Shown: positions 18,331 to 30,585, counted from the stretch's first letter. The stretch is DNA of 64,000 nucleotides from Pediococcus stilesii (GCF_001437075.1 NZ_JQBX01000007.1:209-64208); one strand, 5' to 3'. The notes: a model not told the origin generated them from the sequence alone. Program-made: numbers and translations.

Positions 18331-19074
18331 TTACGCCTGCTTTGTGGGATAAATCGTAAACTCATTAATATTGACTTCTTCGGGTTGATCAATTGCAAAA
18401 TTAACTACTCGGGCAACCGCGTCCGGCGTAATTCCAACTGCATTATAAAGTTGATTCATTCCTTTTAGCGCCGCTTCATCAGTAATCGTGCTCAATAATT
18501 CTGTATTAATCGCCGCTGGATAAAGACTGGCGGTTCGAATATTAGTACCTTCTTGAGCGCTCTCTTGTCGAATCACTTCCATCAGATTTCGAACAGCAAA
18601 TTTAGTCGCTCCATATACGCCAGCCCCTGGAAAACTCTTAATACCAGCCACCGAGGAAGTTGTAATGATTTGTCCATATTTTTGGTTTATGAAATCGGGC
18701 ATCACAGCCGCTACACCGTTTAAAACACCTTTTAGATTGATATCAATCATGTCATTCCATTCTTGAACATGCAGAGCGCTAATTGGTGACGTCGGCATGA
18801 TTCCGGCATTATTAAAAATAACGTCAATCCCACCAAATGTTTCTTTAGCAACTTGAACCAATCTTTTAGCTTCATCTGGTTTGGTAACATCGGTAACGGA
18901 ATAGGTTGCCTGCATCCCTTTTTGCCTCAAATCATTTACAATTTCGATTAGTCGCTGTTCTCGACGGGCTCCTAAAACTACTTTTGCTCCATTTTGAGCC
19001 AATAATCTAGCCGTTGCTTCTCCAATTCCTGAGGAAGCTCCTGTAATTACGATCACTTTATTTTTAACAGTCAT
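18331..19074 (-). CDS. Short-chain dehydrogenase/reductase
   Basis: This 247-residue classical SDR has the cofactor motif TGASSGIG (about residues 12-19), the structural motif NNAG (about 90) and catalytic Ser plus YxxxK in SSVAG and VYGATKFAV. The residues after beta-2 (GARREQR) suggest NADP(H). It is the first gene downstream of the second MerR-type promoter. Probable role: reduction of a carbonyl compound that also induces the operon. Confidence 0.92.
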   Translation of the reverse strand: MTVKNKVIVITGASSGIGEATARLLAQNGAKVVLGARREQRLIEIVNDLRQKGMQATYSVTDVTKPDEAKRLVQVAKETFGGIDVIFNNAGIMPTSPISALHVQEWNDMIDINLKGVLNGVAAVMPDFINQKYGQIITTSSVAGIKSFPGAGVYGATKFAVRNLMEVIRQESAQEGTNIRTASLYPAAINTELLSTITDEAALKGMNQLYNAVGITPDAVARVVNFAIDQPEEVNINEFTIYPTKQA

Positions 19075-19107
19075 ACTTCAACCTCCTTAATTCAATTTTC
19101 AAAGCTC

Positions 19108-19138
19108 ATGCTAAACCTTCGAGTACGCTCGAACGCAA
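19108..19138 (-). promoter_or_regulatory. MerR-type promoter of the SDR-cupin-CMD operon
   Basis: On the minus strand TTGCGT (19133-19138) and TAGCAT (19108-19113) are separated by 19 bp, the long spacer typical of MerR-activated promoters. The spacer contains CGTACTCGAAGG. Nearly the same element, GCACTCGAAGG, is in the spacer of the merR promoter. Confidence 0.72.
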
Positions 19139-19143
19139 GCTTT

Positions 19144-19560
19144 TCATTCGAATTTTTTTAAATATTGTTCAAAATCTTCATCAGCATTAATTGTTTCATC
19201 CAATTTTCCGCTGTACCAATCAATTTTATGATTAACAATTGCCAAATTATTCTCTAACTCTCGAATTTGGTCTTCAGCATCTTGTTTTACTCGACGCAAT
19301 AATTTAATTCTTTGCTGAATTGTTGCATCCCCCTGTGCCCGCCATGCTACATATTGTTTTAATTCCGCCATCGTCATCCCCGTCCCTTTCAAATGCAAAA
19401 GAAACTTCAGCCATTTAACGTCCTGTTCGCCATAAAATCGCTGGCCATTTTGATTTCGCCGCGGCTTAATTAGTCCTTCATCCTCGTAGTACCGCAACGT
19501 AAAACTTGAAAGATTAACCTTCCGACTAAATTCACCAATTTTATACTGCTTTTCTGCCAT
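19144..19560 (-). CDS. MerR-family transcriptional regulator (AdhR-like)
   Basis: This 138-residue protein has the MerR winged helix at its N-terminus (YKIGEFSRKVNLSSFTLRYY, then EDEGLIKPRR) and a long coiled-coil region at about residues 80-120. No metal-binding cysteines are present, so it fits the aldehyde or redox-responsive AdhR/NmlR-like group without the regulatory Cys. It precedes SDR, cupin and CMD genes, and both promoters have 19-bp spacers with a shared element. It probably activates itself and the operon. Confidence 0.9.
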   Translation of the reverse strand: MAEKQYKIGEFSRKVNLSSFTLRYYEDEGLIKPRRNQNGQRFYGEQDVKWLKFLLHLKGTGMTMAELKQYVAWRAQGDATIQQRIKLLRRVKQDAEDQIRELENNLAIVNHKIDWYSGKLDETINADEDFEQYLKKFE

Positions 19561-19595
19561 CGTTCACTTCTCCCAATCCGTTTTATTTAATTTTA

Positions 19596-19626
19596 ACTCT
19601 ATCCCTTCGAGTGCACTTTAAGTCAA
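19596..19626 (-). promoter_or_regulatory. MerR-type autoregulated promoter of merR
   Basis: On the minus strand TTGACT (19621-19626) and TAGAGT (19596-19601) are separated by 19 bp. The spacer holds AGTGCACT (19610-19617), a palindrome like known MerR operators, within AGTGCACTCGAAGG. Confidence 0.75.
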
Positions 19627-19653
19627 ATAAAATTAATCTTAGCTGACCACAAC

Positions 19654-19693
19654 AAAAAAGGATGATAATCAACATCAATTGATCATCATCCCT
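19654..19693 (-). terminator. gyrA terminator
   Basis: On the minus strand GGGATGATGATCAA and its imperfect complement GATTATCATCC form a stem followed by TTTTTT, 17 nt after the gyrA stop. Confidence 0.8.
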
Positions 19694-19709
19694 TAATTTA
19701 AAAAGTCTT

Positions 19710-22229
19710 TTATTCTTCAGTATTTTCAACCTGTTCGGTGGTTACCTCTGAATTCGGTTCTACTGGTTGCTCAGTATCTTCTTCAACCGTTTCATCAACA
19801 ATTGCCATTGTCGCAACCTTTGAATTTTCGTCCGTTTTAATTACATGAACACCTAAAGTAGCCCGTCCAGTAGTTGAAACATTATTAACGTCAAAGCGAA
19901 TCATCACACCGCGATCAGTGATCAGCATCACATCTTCCGTGCCTTCAACCGTTACCAATCCGGCTAATGGACCATTCTTTTCAGTGATATTAGCAGTCTT
20001 AATCCCTTTACCACCACGGCCTTTAATTGGATATTCACTTGCTGGTGTCTGTTTTCCATAACCATTTTCAGTGATGACTAATACTTTACTGTCAGGCTTT
20101 AAAATTGCCGAACCAACAACGTAATCTTCATCCCGCAAACGAATTCCGCGAACTCCGGTTGCCGACCGTCCCATTGAACGAACGTCCGCTTCCTTGAAGC
20201 TTACGGCATAACCTTTGTGCGTTCCAATAATAATGTTTTGTTCACCATCCGTGATCACCACGTTGATTACTTCATCATTTTCCTTCAAGCTAATTGCTTT
20301 TAATCCGTTACTGCGGATATTTAGAAATTCAGAAACCGGTGTGCGCTTTGTAACACCATTCAACGTTGTGAAGAAGAGGTACCGGTTGGCATTATCTTCA
20401 TCACCGTTGTCGCGGCCAATGTTAATTACGGCTTGAATACTTTCGCCACTACTTACGCCCAGTAAGTTAATGACTGGAATTCCCTTCGCCGTTCGACTAT
20501 ACTCTGGAATTTCATAGCCCTTCATCCGATAAACCTTACCGGCATTGGTAAAGAATAACAATACGTCATGTGTCGAAGTTGAAACTAAATGTTCGATGAA
20601 ATCATCATCATGAACACCCATGCCTTGAATTCCACGGCCACCACGATTTTGAGTCTTAAATTCCGACGTCGCCATCCGTTTGATATAGCCGTTATGCGTT
20701 AAGGTGACCATCACATCTTCTTCTTCAATCAGATCTTCGTCTTCAAGACTGAGGACTTCACCAACCATTAATTCTGTTCGACGCGGATCACCAAACTTTT
20801 CTTGAATTTCAAGTAATTCATTGTAAATAATCTCGTTAATGCGTTCCTTGTGTGCCAGAATATCACGGTAATCAGCAATTGCTGCCATGACCTTTTTATA
20901 TTCTTCTTCAACCTTTTCACGCTCTAAACCGGTCAAGCGTACCAAACGCATATCCAAAATGGCTTGGGCTTGCTTATTTGACAATGAATAGTTATTCATC
21001 AATTTATCTTTAGCGACCTCAGCCGTTTGTGAATTACGAATAATCGAAATAATTTCATCGATATGGTCTAACGCGATCCGCAATCCTTCTAAGATATGAG
21101 CCCGGGCTTCGGCCTTTTTGAGATCAAATTCTGTTCGACGACGGATGACTTCTTCTTGATGTGTTAGATAATATTGTAAAATCTGCTTGAGTCCTAAAAC
21201 CTTAGGTGCGCCATTCACAATTGCCAACATGTTAAAGCCGAAAGTTGTTTGCATCAATGTCATCTTATAAAGATTGTTCAAGACAACGGATGCACTAACG
21301 TCACGCCGAACATCAATTACTACTCGGAGTCCATCTCGATCAGATTCATCATTGACGTCCGTAATTCCTTCAATTCGTTTATCACGTGCCAATTCAGCAA
21401 TTCGTTCAATTAATTTTGCCTTGTTAACCATGTATGGAAGTTCCGTTGCAACGATTCGTTCCCGACCATTTTTTTCAGTTTCAATGTCAACTTTTGCACG
21501 TAAAATGATCGTTCCGTGTCCTGTTTCATAGGCTTTTCTAATTCCCGACTTACCCATCACAATTCCACCGGTTGGGAAATCTGGTCCAGGAAGAGCCTCC
21601 ATTAGTTCTGCGGTTGTTGCATCTTCGTTGTTCATTAAAATATGGATTGCCGCGATTACTTCTGCCAAGTTATGTGGCGGAATGTTAGTCGTCATCCCAA
21701 CCGCGATCCCCGTTGCACCGTTGACTAACAGGTTTGGAAAACGAGCCGGAAGGACAACTGGCTCACGTTCTGTTCCATCATAGTTTTCTTGAAAATCGAC
21801 CGTATTTTTATTAATATCGCGTAACATTTCGAGCGTAATTTTGCTCATTCTCGCTTCGGTGTATCGCATTGCTGCGGCACCGTCACCATCGACGGATCCG
21901 AAATTACCATGCCCATCAACTAGCATGTAACGATAACTAAAATCTTGTGCCATACGAACCATTGATTCGTAAATCGCAGAATCGCCATGGGGATGATACT
22001 TACCCATAACATCTCCGACAATTCTAGCAGATTTTTTATATGGCTTTTCAGGTGTGACTCCTAGTTCGTTCATTCCGTATAAAATACGCCGATGAACGGG
22101 CTTCAATCCATCCCGAACGTCAGGTAAAGCACGCGCAACAATGACACTCATGGCATAATCCAAGAATGAAGTTCGCATTTGATTACTTAAATTGACGTCC
22201 GTAATTCGTCCTGACAATTCTTCTGACAA
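19710..22229 (-). CDS. gyrA: DNA gyrase subunit A
   Basis: This 839-residue subunit cuts and religates DNA during supercoiling. The N-terminal winged-helix region has [21 protein letters not shown], with DGLKPVHRR as the key part. The quinolone region [29 protein letters not shown] carries the wild-type-like Ser and Glu (HGDSAIYE) and the catalytic Tyr in RYTEARMS. The C-terminal pinwheel contains the GyrA box [13 protein letters not shown] is the start, with GGGGG eight nt upstream. It lies 49 nt after gyrB. Confidence 0.98.
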   Translation of the reverse strand: MSEELSGRITDVNLSNQMRTSFLDYAMSVIVARALPDVRDGLKPVHRRILYGMNELGVTPEKPYKKSARIVGDVMGKYHPHGDSAIYESMVRMAQDFSYRYMLVDGHGNFGSVDGDGAAAMRYTEARMSKITLEMLRDINKNTVDFQENYDGTEREPVVLPARFPNLLVNGATGIAVGMTTNIPPHNLAEVIAAIHILMNNEDATTAELMEALPGPDFPTGGIVMGKSGIRKAYETGHGTIILRAKVDIETEKNGRERIVATELPYMVNKAKLIERIAELARDKRIEGITDVNDESDRDGLRVVIDVRRDVSASVVLNNLYKMTLMQTTFGFNMLAIVNGAPKVLGLKQILQYYLTHQEEVIRRRTEFDLKKAEARAHILEGLRIALDHIDEIISIIRNSQTAEVAKDKLMNNYSLSNKQAQAILDMRLVRLTGLEREKVEEEYKKVMAAIADYRDILAHKERINEIIYNELLEIQEKFGDPRRTELMVGEVLSLEDEDLIEEEDVMVTLTHNGYIKRMATSEFKTQNRGGRGIQGMGVHDDDFIEHLVSTSTHDVLLFFTNAGKVYRMKGYEIPEYSRTAKGIPVINLLGVSSGESIQAVINIGRDNGDEDNANRYLFFTTLNGVTKRTPVSEFLNIRSNGLKAISLKENDEVINVVITDGEQNIIIGTHKGYAVSFKEADVRSMGRSATGVRGIRLRDEDYVVGSAILKPDSKVLVITENGYGKQTPASEYPIKGRGGKGIKTANITEKNGPLAGLVTVEGTEDVMLITDRGVMIRFDVNNVSTTGRATLGVHVIKTDENSKVATMAIVDETVEEDTEQPVEPNSEVTTEQVENTEE

Positions 22230-22278
22230 TTCGTTTTCCCCCTTAATTTTTGGGTTTTTCTAACTTTTATAACGCGTT

Positions 22279-24228
<1,950 letters not shown>

Positions 24229-25353
24229 CTATTCCTCCTCACTCTGCATTAAAACTCCGTGGTCAATATTAAAGACATGGGGTTCATTAATTAATTGTTG
24301 TGCAACGCCGCTCAAACTAGTGGTGGTGATAAATGTTTGAACTTTATTTTGGATCGCGGTTAATAAGTGCGTTTGTCGACTGTCATCCAGTTCTGACAAA
24401 ACATCATCAAGTAAAAGAACCGGATATTCTCCGGTTTCTTCTTTCATTAGGTCGATCTCCGCTAATTTCACACTCAATGCGGTTGTCCGTTGTTGTCCCT
24501 GGGACCCAAATGTTGAAACATTTTTGCCATTAACAACAAAACGAACATCGTCTAGATGCGGTCCAACAAGCGTTTTCCCTTGTTGAAGTTCTTTTGTCCG
24601 TTGTTTTTTGAATAACTCTTGCAACGCGGTATAAATGGTCTCCGCCGAGGTTGTTTGCTCACCTGAAATCGGTGACACATATTGAAATGTTAGCTGCTCT
24701 TTACCCTGTGATATTTCTTCATGGATTTCTCGCGACCACTTTTCAAGTTTTTCCAGAAATTGAATCCGTTGAAAAATGATTTCAGCGCCATGGGCAGCCA
24801 ATTGATCCGATAAAACATCGAGATAGACTTGGTCACCTTTAGGATTAAATTGTAATTGCTTAATGTACTGATTTCGTTGTTTTAGAACGCTTCGATATTG
24901 AGCAGAATTGTATAAATATTTAGAACTCATCTGTCCAAATTCCATATCAATAAACTTTCGTCGAACCGAAGGGGATCCCTTCACGATTGAAAGATCCTCA
25001 GGGGCAAATAAAATCACATTAAGCTGGCCCACATATTGTGATAGGCGCCCCTGCTCAATATGATTTACTTTGGCCGTTTTTCCCTTGGACGTAATATCTA
25101 ACTCAACCGGCGTAACGGTGTGTTCTTTTTGAATAACGCCTAAAACACGTGCCTCTTTTGACTTCCAGTTGATTAAATCCCGGTCGCTATTTGTTCGATG
25201 GCTGCGTGTTAAAGCTAAAAAATAAATGGACTCTAGTAAATTAGTCTTTCCCTGCGCATTTTCACCCAAGAGGACATTAATTCCCGATCCAAATTCAACA
25301 TTAAGATCCGCATAATTACGAAAATTATGTAACTCAAGTGTTTTTAAATACAT
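24229..25353 (-). CDS. recF: DNA replication and repair protein RecF
   Basis: This 374-residue SMC-like ATPase loads RecA at gaps. Walker A is [12 protein letters not shown] (about residues 30-41), the signature motif lies in [20 protein letters not shown], and Walker B is [13 protein letters not shown]. It directly abuts the S4-domain gene (stop TAA then ATG) in the usual dnaN-S4-recF-gyrB order. Confidence 0.97.
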   Translation of the reverse strand: MYLKTLELHNFRNYADLNVEFGSGINVLLGENAQGKTNLLESIYFLALTRSHRTNSDRDLINWKSKEARVLGVIQKEHTVTPVELDITSKGKTAKVNHIEQGRLSQYVGQLNVILFAPEDLSIVKGSPSVRRKFIDMEFGQMSSKYLYNSAQYRSVLKQRNQYIKQLQFNPKGDQVYLDVLSDQLAAHGAEIIFQRIQFLEKLEKWSREIHEEISQGKEQLTFQYVSPISGEQTTSAETIYTALQELFKKQRTKELQQGKTLVGPHLDDVRFVVNGKNVSTFGSQGQQRTTALSVKLAEIDLMKEETGEYPVLLLDDVLSELDDSRQTHLLTAIQNKVQTFITTTSLSGVAQQLINEPHVFNIDHGVLMQSEEE

Positions 25354-25581
25354 TTAGTTACCAGATTTCGTTGTAATTTTGAAAGAACCTTCCTGAGGAA
25401 CCTCAATCACATCATCGGCGTATAATTTTCTACCACGCCGATCATCATGTTCACCATTGACTAAAACCGTGTTTTCACGTAAAAACCACTTGGCCTGTCC
25501 ACCAGTCCCAATGATTCCTTCTTCTTTCAAGAGTTGACCTAAAGTAATAAACGGTGTGTTTATTTCAATCTCTTTTTGCAT
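25354..25581 (-). CDS. yaaA: S4-domain RNA-binding protein (YaaA of Bacillus, RlbA)
   Basis: This 75-residue single S4 domain has the pattern ITLGQLLKEEGIIGTGGQAKWFL and VLVNGEHDDRRGRKL, with NGEHDDRRGRKL as the clearest part. The family sits between dnaN and recF in most Firmicutes and is linked to ribosome assembly. The name clashes with the unrelated peroxide-stress YaaA encoded at 39464. Confidence 0.9.
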   Translation of the reverse strand: MQKEIEINTPFITLGQLLKEEGIIGTGGQAKWFLRENTVLVNGEHDDRRGRKLYADDVIEVPQEGSFKITTKSGN

Positions 25582-25606
25582 AACATCACCCCACGTATCT
25601 TATAAT

Positions 25607-25635
25607 ATTATACCTTTTTTACATGCGAAAAACAA
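25607..25635 (-). promoter_or_regulatory. Promoter of S4-recF-gyrB-gyrA operon
   Basis: On the minus strand TTGTTT (25630-25635) and TATAAT (25607-25612) are spaced by 17 bp. They lie in the 362-nt gap after dnaN and just before the S4 gene, so this operon has its own promoter. Confidence 0.72.
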
Positions 25636-25784
25636 TTTGATTAGCCCTAAAATGCCATATCAGCTAATTTAACCGTGTCGAATGTTTTTTGTCTTAAAGG
25701 CATTATTTTTTCTCAAATTTGCGTATATACGTTTTTAATAAAATTTGACACGAAAAATTTCTTGAGCTGCGGATTCAAATTAAT

Positions 25785-25822
25785 ATAAAAAGCCCACGCC
25801 AAAATTCTTGGCATGAGCTTCA
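25785..25822 (-). terminator. dnaN terminator
   Basis: On the minus strand GAAGCTCATGCCAA and TTGGCGTGGGCTT pair around a short loop and are followed by TTTTTATATT. The rest of the 25582-25943 gap shows only the S4-recF promoter. Confidence 0.78.
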
Positions 25823-25943
25823 TTTTTTGTTTTTGAAAATTAACTGTAGCTAGTTTCCAAAGAATTTAAGTTAATCAATTGAATTGGTTTAAAAATATCG
25901 ATTAAAGTTACCCGAAAATAAAGTATCGCTATGTTAGATTAAC

Positions 25944-27083
25944 TTAGAATGTCCGTACTGGTGTGATTAATTGGATGAAGTTTTCTTGATCTTCTGTTGG
26001 CACCAAAGTAAACGGACGTAATGGCGATGTGAACGCCATTTTAATCGATGTATGACCAAATGACCGCAACGCATCTTTTAAGTAGTCCGGATTAAATGAA
26101 ATTTCTAGGTCTTCCCCATTAACATCCTTCGTAACCACTTCTTCTTCAACATTTCCGACTTCAGGTGAGTCCCCGGAAATAATTACTTTCTTACTTTCGG
26201 CATTAATTGTTAACTTAACAACATTATTGCGACCAGCATGCGAAAGTAGTGATGCACGTTCGATTGAAGCTAATAATTCTGGAGCTTCAAATTCCATTTC
26301 GGTCGAGCTTTCCTTTGGAATTAAGCGGGACGTATCAGGATAAAGTCCCTCCAACAAACGTGAATAGAATAACGTTTCATCAAACGTAAATAACGCTTGG
26401 TTTTCAGAAATTTGTAACGTAATGGTTTCAATTTCATCATCCAACATTCGCGCGAGTTCTAGCAGACTCTTTCCAGGAATAATAATATCTTCTGGCATTT
26501 TAACCGTTTCTGGCAAATTGATTACCCGTTGACTTAATCGATGGCTATCGGTCGCAACGGCTGATAATTTATTCCCTTCGATTGTAAAATGGATTCCGGT
26601 TAAAATTGGACGACTCTCTTGCGTTGAAACAGCAATTACCGTTTCATTAATCATTTCACTGAATACATCGGCGTTTAAAGTAATTGTCGTCTGACTATCA
26701 ACTTCTGGTAGCCGAGGGAAGTTATTTGCATCTAAGCCGTTAATTTTAAATTCTGAAGCACCGGATGTGATCGTTGTCTGAAAACCATCAGAAACTTCAA
26801 GTAACATAGTGTTGTCTGGTAATTTTTTTACGATATCACTGAAAAAACGAGCCATTAAAACAATCGATCCGGTACTTTCAATGTCTAAATGAGCATCTTC
26901 ATCACTAGTTGCGATGGTTGTTTCAATTGAAATATCGGTATTACTACCGGTTAAGATTAATCGATCATTTTCAGCTTCGATTTTTAAACCGGTCAAAATT
27001 GGAATTGTCGTTTTTGAAGAAATGGCTCTTTGAACCGCGTTTAATTTTTTTATAAATGTGTTTCGAGCTATGGTAAATTTCAT
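25944..27083 (-). CDS. dnaN: DNA polymerase III beta sliding clamp
   Basis: This 379-residue clamp has the usual three repeated domains. The N-terminus is MKFTIARNTFIKKLNAVQRAI, the middle has RPILTGIHFTIEGN, and the C-terminus is PVRTF. It holds polymerase on DNA and lies downstream of dnaA across the unwinding element. Confidence 0.98.
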   Translation of the reverse strand: MKFTIARNTFIKKLNAVQRAISSKTTIPILTGLKIEAENDRLILTGSNTDISIETTIATSDEDAHLDIESTGSIVLMARFFSDIVKKLPDNTMLLEVSDGFQTTITSGASEFKINGLDANNFPRLPEVDSQTTITLNADVFSEMINETVIAVSTQESRPILTGIHFTIEGNKLSAVATDSHRLSQRVINLPETVKMPEDIIIPGKSLLELARMLDDEIETITLQISENQALFTFDETLFYSRLLEGLYPDTSRLIPKESSTEMEFEAPELLASIERASLLSHAGRNNVVKLTINAESKKVIISGDSPEVGNVEEEVVTKDVNGEDLEISFNPDYLKDALRSFGHTSIKMAFTSPLRPFTLVPTEDQENFIQLITPVRTF

Positions 27084-27138
27084 TTTACAAAACTCCTTTT
27101 TGATACGTCTTGTTTTTATATTAAATAATAATAAAAGA

Positions 27139-27153
27139 TAATAATAGTAATAA
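27139..27153 (-). promoter_or_regulatory. DnaA-trio-like unwinding element
   Basis: On the minus strand TTATTACTATTATTA reads as five triplets of TTA or CTA. That is the complement of the 3'-GAT-5'-like DnaA-trio known at the Bacillus origin. It lies next to the GC-containing AGCCC and the TGTGGAAAA boxes, and upstream of an AT-rich run. Its position between dnaA and dnaN matches the known basal unwinding element. The assignment is inferred from that analogy. Confidence 0.6.
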
Positions 27154-27166
27154 GGGCTGTTAGCTC

Positions 27167-27256
27167 TGTGGAAAACTCAAAAATCAAACTGTAATTTAAG
27201 TTTTCCACTGTGGAAAACTTGTGGAAAACTTTTAAAGTTATTCACAGTTATCCACA
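27167..27256. promoter_or_regulatory. oriC: oriC part 2: DnaA boxes between dnaA and dnaN
   Basis: One perfect box TTATCCACA lies at 27248-27256. One-mismatch boxes are at 27238-27246 (TTATTCACA), 27220-27228 and 27209-27217 (TGTGGAAAA), with another near 27167. Together with the boxes upstream of dnaA this forms a bipartite origin like that of Bacillus. Confidence 0.85.
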
Positions 27257-27258
27257 AT

Positions 27259-28599
27259 TTAAGGTTTGAGTTCGCTTTTTAAATCACCAACTTGGCGGGC
27301 TAACTCTTCATCATTTTCAAGCTCGGATTTGATTTTATCAAAAGAGTGAATGACGGTTGTATGATCTTTACCACCAAACTCAGTTCCAATTTTCGGAAGA
27401 GAATTGTCAGTGAGTTCACGTGAAAGATACATCGCGATTTGGCGTGGAATAACGATTGATTTCATTCGCTTTTTTCCTTTAATGTCGGCAACAGACACGT
27501 GAAAGTACTTGGCAACTTTGTCTTGAATCATTGGAATGGTGATATGGCTAAGATTACTCCCAAAATTTAGGCTCCGTAATGCGTCTGCAGCAAGATCCGT
27601 TGTGATCGCTGAGTTTTGAAGCTTAGCGTATGCCTGAATTCGAGCCATCGCGCCTTCCAGCTCCCGAATATTAGAATCAATCCGATTAGCAATGTATTCC
27701 AAAGTTTCGTCTGGAATCTCGACGTTATCCGCTTGCGCTTTTTCGCGTAAAATTGCAATTCGAGTTTCCAGATTGGGCGGCGTGATATCAATTGAAAGTC
27801 CCCATTTGAATCGTGAAACCAGGCGTTCTTGTAACTTGGGAATTTCGTTAGGCAAACGATCCGAGGTTAAAACAATCTGCTTTTGAGCATTATACAAAGC
27901 TTCAAAAGTATGGAAGAACTCTTCCTGAGTTGCTTCTTTGTCCGCAAAAAACTGCACATCATCGACTAATAAAAGGTCAACATTTCGATACTTCTCATGA
28001 AATTCTTCCGTTTTATTTTTTTGAATCGAATTAATGAAGTCATTAGTGAACGCCTCACTGGTGACGTATTTAACACGCGTTTTGGGATCATTTTCTAAAA
28101 GTTGATGTCCAATTGCGTGCATTAAATGAGTCTTACCCAGTCCGACACCTCCATAAAAGAAGAGCGGATTGTACAAAACACCAGGTTCATCAGAAACCGC
28201 CATTGCCGCAGCGTGAGCCATTTGATTTCCACTACCAATAACGAATGTATCAAATGTATAGCGACCATTGAGTTGAGTATCTTCAGTAGAAAACTCGGGC
28301 TCTTTTGATCCTGATTGTGCTTGGTTTGATTTCTGGGCTTCGAATTCATCTTCGGTCACAAACTCAGGCGTAATGTCCTGATCTGCGAACTGATAAGCAT
28401 ATTCAACGAACTTTTCGGTCAAATGCTTAGTCCAATAATCTCGGTGTAGATTCGACAAAACTTTGATCTTCATTACGTGATTTTCTAATGAGATCGGTTC
28501 GGCCGTATCCACCCAAGCACCGAAACTGGCCTTTGACATGGAGTCGTCTTTTTCGAAACTATTTTTAATGTTGTTCCAAAGGTCAATATAATTAGGCAC
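27259..28599 (-). CDS. dnaA: Chromosomal replication initiator DnaA
   Basis: This 446-residue AAA+ initiator starts with GTG (SD GGAGG nine nt before). Domain I is the first 80 residues, followed by a short linker rich in Q, S and E. Walker A is GGVGLGKTH and Walker [12 protein letters not shown]. The C-terminal helix-turn-helix has the DnaA signature [16 protein letters not shown]. It is flanked by DnaA boxes on both sides. Confidence 0.98.
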   Translation of the reverse strand: MPNYIDLWNNIKNSFEKDDSMSKASFGAWVDTAEPISLENHVMKIKVLSNLHRDYWTKHLTEKFVEYAYQFADQDITPEFVTEDEFEAQKSNQAQSGSKEPEFSTEDTQLNGRYTFDTFVIGSGNQMAHAAAMAVSDEPGVLYNPLFFYGGVGLGKTHLMHAIGHQLLENDPKTRVKYVTSEAFTNDFINSIQKNKTEEFHEKYRNVDLLLVDDVQFFADKEATQEEFFHTFEALYNAQKQIVLTSDRLPNEIPKLQERLVSRFKWGLSIDITPPNLETRIAILREKAQADNVEIPDETLEYIANRIDSNIRELEGAMARIQAYAKLQNSAITTDLAADALRSLNFGSNLSHITIPMIQDKVAKYFHVSVADIKGKKRMKSIVIPRQIAMYLSRELTDNSLPKIGTEFGGKDHTTVIHSFDKIKSELENDEELARQVGDLKSELKP

Positions 28600-28649
28600 T
28601 TTTTAATTCCTCCAAAATTTTTAGCTCACTCAGTTTATCATAAAAAAAA

Positions 28650-28960
28650 AAGGTTTTCCACAAGCGTGTGGAAAACTAAATACTGTAAAATAACAGGCTG
28701 TGAGTTGAGTTATCCACAGGATGTTATTAACAGGCTGGTTGATCCGAAAAAAGATAGTTATAAACAAAACGCTGTGGAAAATTCTTGTTGATGTATAGGC
28801 GTTTAAACGACATATCCACAGATTTCCACAAGCCTGTGGATAACTATATAAACACCCTGTTATTCGAAAAAATGCTTGCGAAAAAGCCTGTTCAAAACTC
28901 TGAATCGGTAAAATAGTTATCCACAAACTATATACAAACTAACGCTCTGTTTGTGGATAA
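28650..28960. promoter_or_regulatory. oriC: oriC part 1: DnaA boxes upstream of dnaA
   Basis: Four perfect boxes are present: TTATCCACA at 28710-28718 and 28917-28925, and TGTGGATAA at 28835-28843 and 28952-28960. Several one-mismatch boxes lie between them (28773-28781, 28812-28820, 28822-28830, and an inverted TTTTCCACA/TGTGGAAAA pair near 28652-28673). The dnaA-rpmH gap is otherwise non-coding. Leading-strand gene direction flips here, which supports it as the origin. Confidence 0.93.
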
Positions 28961-28990
28961 AATTTTAATTTTTTATTTTAATTAGGTGGT

Positions 28991-29018
28991 TTGATTTCTA
29001 AGTTAGGTGTGATATTAT
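28991..29018 (+). promoter_or_regulatory. Probable rpmH promoter
   Basis: TTGATT (28991-28996) and TATTAT (29013-29018) are spaced by 16 bp, about 100 nt upstream of rpmH. Confidence 0.5.
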
Positions 29019-29116
29019 ATTAAGGTAATTGTTAAAAACGACATAAACTGATTTATCGAAAATTCAAAAGATATAAAAATTCAGTATGTGTATTTTCGTT
29101 CAGGAGGTGGACCATA

Positions 29117-29251
29117 ATGAAACGAACATATCAACCAAAGAAGCGCCATCGTCAACGCGTTCATGGTTTCCGTAAACGCATGAGCACAAGCAACGGTCGT
29201 AAGGTTTTAGCACGCCGTCGCCAAAAAGGTAGAAAAGTATTATCTGCATAA
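29117..29251 (+). CDS. rpmH: 50S ribosomal protein L34
   Basis: This 44-residue very basic protein begins [18 protein letters not shown] and ends KGRKVLSA, the full L34 pattern. CAGGAGGTGG precedes the ATG by six nt. It is next to rnpA, as in nearly all bacteria. Confidence 0.97.
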
Positions 29252-29253
29252 TA

Positions 29254-29279
29254 AGGCCACTGATCCCAGTGGTCTTTTA
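29254..29279 (+). terminator. Terminator after rpmH
   Basis: AGGCCACTG and CAGTGGTCT pair around a 4-nt loop and are followed by a T-rich run. Partial read-through to rnpA is usual for this gene pair. Confidence 0.75.
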
Positions 29280-29362
29280 TTTTTAAAATTTTTTAGAGAC
29301 AACACCCCAATTTTTACATATAATAAATGATAGTGATTTATTTTTAGTAGTGGAGAGAAATA

Positions 29363-29722
29363 ATGCGAAAGTCATATCGAATAAAAAAAGAGCTTGAGTT
29401 CCAAAAGGTTTTTGAAACTCGAAATTCATTTGCAAATAAAAAATTTGTTGTTTATGTAATGGAAAAACCAGAACAACCCCATTTTCGGGTCGGAATTTCT
29501 GTTGGGAAAAAAATTGGAAATGCAGTTATGCGCAATTATATGAAACGACGAATTCGCCAAAGTATTTTAGAATTTAAGCCACTTTTACGACAAGATGTTG
29601 ATTTTTTAGTTATTGCTCGCCCACAATCGTCTGGATTACCAATGAATGAAGTGAAACAACAATTGGAACACGTTTTTAAGCTGGCAGGGTTGTTTGCTTC
29701 AAAGCAAAGTGAGGAAAAATAG
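29363..29722 (+). CDS. rnpA: Ribonuclease P protein component
   Basis: This 119-residue basic protein helps the RNase P RNA to mature tRNA 5' ends. It has the conserved RNR-type motif in [20 protein letters not shown] and the N-terminal [14 protein letters not shown]. Its stop overlaps the yidC GTG by one base. Confidence 0.96.
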   Translation: MRKSYRIKKELEFQKVFETRNSFANKKFVVYVMEKPEQPHFRVGISVGKKIGNAVMRNYMKRRIRQSILEFKPLLRQDVDFLVIARPQSSGLPMNEVKQQLEHVFKLAGLFASKQSEEK

Positions 29723-30558
29723 TGAAACATCTAAAACGAAACATGGCGCTGATTAGTGTTGCAGCGTTGTCCTTAATATTAACTGCGTGTAGCACTGCCC
29801 CAATAACTAGCCATAGTAAAGGTTTTTGGGATGGTGTAATTGTATATAATTTCTCAAAATTCATCATTTATTTGTCAAACTTATTTGGTGGTTATGGTTG
29901 GGGAATTATTGTATTTACAATTTTAATTCGAATTATCATTCTTCCATTGATGATTTACCAAACTAAAACAACAATGAAGACGGCTGAACTTCAACCCAAG
30001 TTAAAGGAAATTCAAAAGAAATATTCATCACGCGACATGGAGAGTCAGCAAAAACTCCGTGAAGAACAGCAAAAGCTCTATGCTGAAGCCGGAGTTAACC
30101 CAATGGCGGGATGCTTACCATTGATTATCCAACTGCCCGTTATGTATGCCCTATATGCAGCAGTTAGCCGAACGCCGGCTTTAAAGGGTGGAACATTCTT
30201 GTGGCTCCATTTAGGAGATAAAGATCCTTACTTTATCTTGCCAGTATTGGCAGCACTCTTCACTTTGATTAGTACGTGGTTATCCATGAAATCACAACCA
30301 AAGAGTTCGCAAAATGGAATGACCGCCGCAATGACCTTTGGGATGCCGTTAGTAATTTTAATTACGGCGCTTAATTTTGCGTCAGCGATTACTTTATACT
30401 GGGTGATTACCAACCTATTCCAAGTTGGACAAACACTAATTATTCAAAACCCATTTAAGATTCAAAGGGAACGAGAAGAGCGTCTTCAAACAGAAAAAGC
30501 AAAACGTAAAGCAATTGAAAAAGCAAAACGTAAAGCAACGAAGAGTAAACGAAAATAA
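29722..30558 (+). CDS. yidC: Membrane protein insertase YidC (SpoIIIJ/OxaA type)
   Basis: This 278-residue lipoprotein insertase has a lipobox LTAC at about residues 20-23. Five membrane segments follow, with the conserved GVNPMAGCLPLIIQLPVMYALY in the central groove region. The start is GTG. The basic C-tail holds a near-perfect 24-bp tandem repeat encoding KAKRKAIE-like units, which may help ribosome docking. The gene overlaps rnpA by one base. Confidence 0.95.
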   Translation: MKHLKRNMALISVAALSLILTACSTAPITSHSKGFWDGVIVYNFSKFIIYLSNLFGGYGWGIIVFTILIRIIILPLMIYQTKTTMKTAELQPKLKEIQKKYSSRDMESQQKLREEQQKLYAEAGVNPMAGCLPLIIQLPVMYALYAAVSRTPALKGGTFLWLHLGDKDPYFILPVLAALFTLISTWLSMKSQPKSSQNGMTAAMTFGMPLVILITALNFASAITLYWVITNLFQVGQTLIIQNPFKIQREREERLQTEKAKRKAIEKAKRKATKSKRK

Positions 30559-30585
30559 AACGTAATTAAAGATATTTTTAGTCGA

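Noticed and set aside
28630-28926. 98-codon minus-strand reading frame upstream of dnaA
   Set aside because: It runs through the DnaA-box array; the residues are translations of the boxes, and no SD or family pattern is present.
30481-30540. 24-bp tandem repeat in yidC as a phase-variable repeat
   Set aside because: The unit is a multiple of three and encodes a basic tail, so copy-number change would not shift the frame; common in YidC tails.
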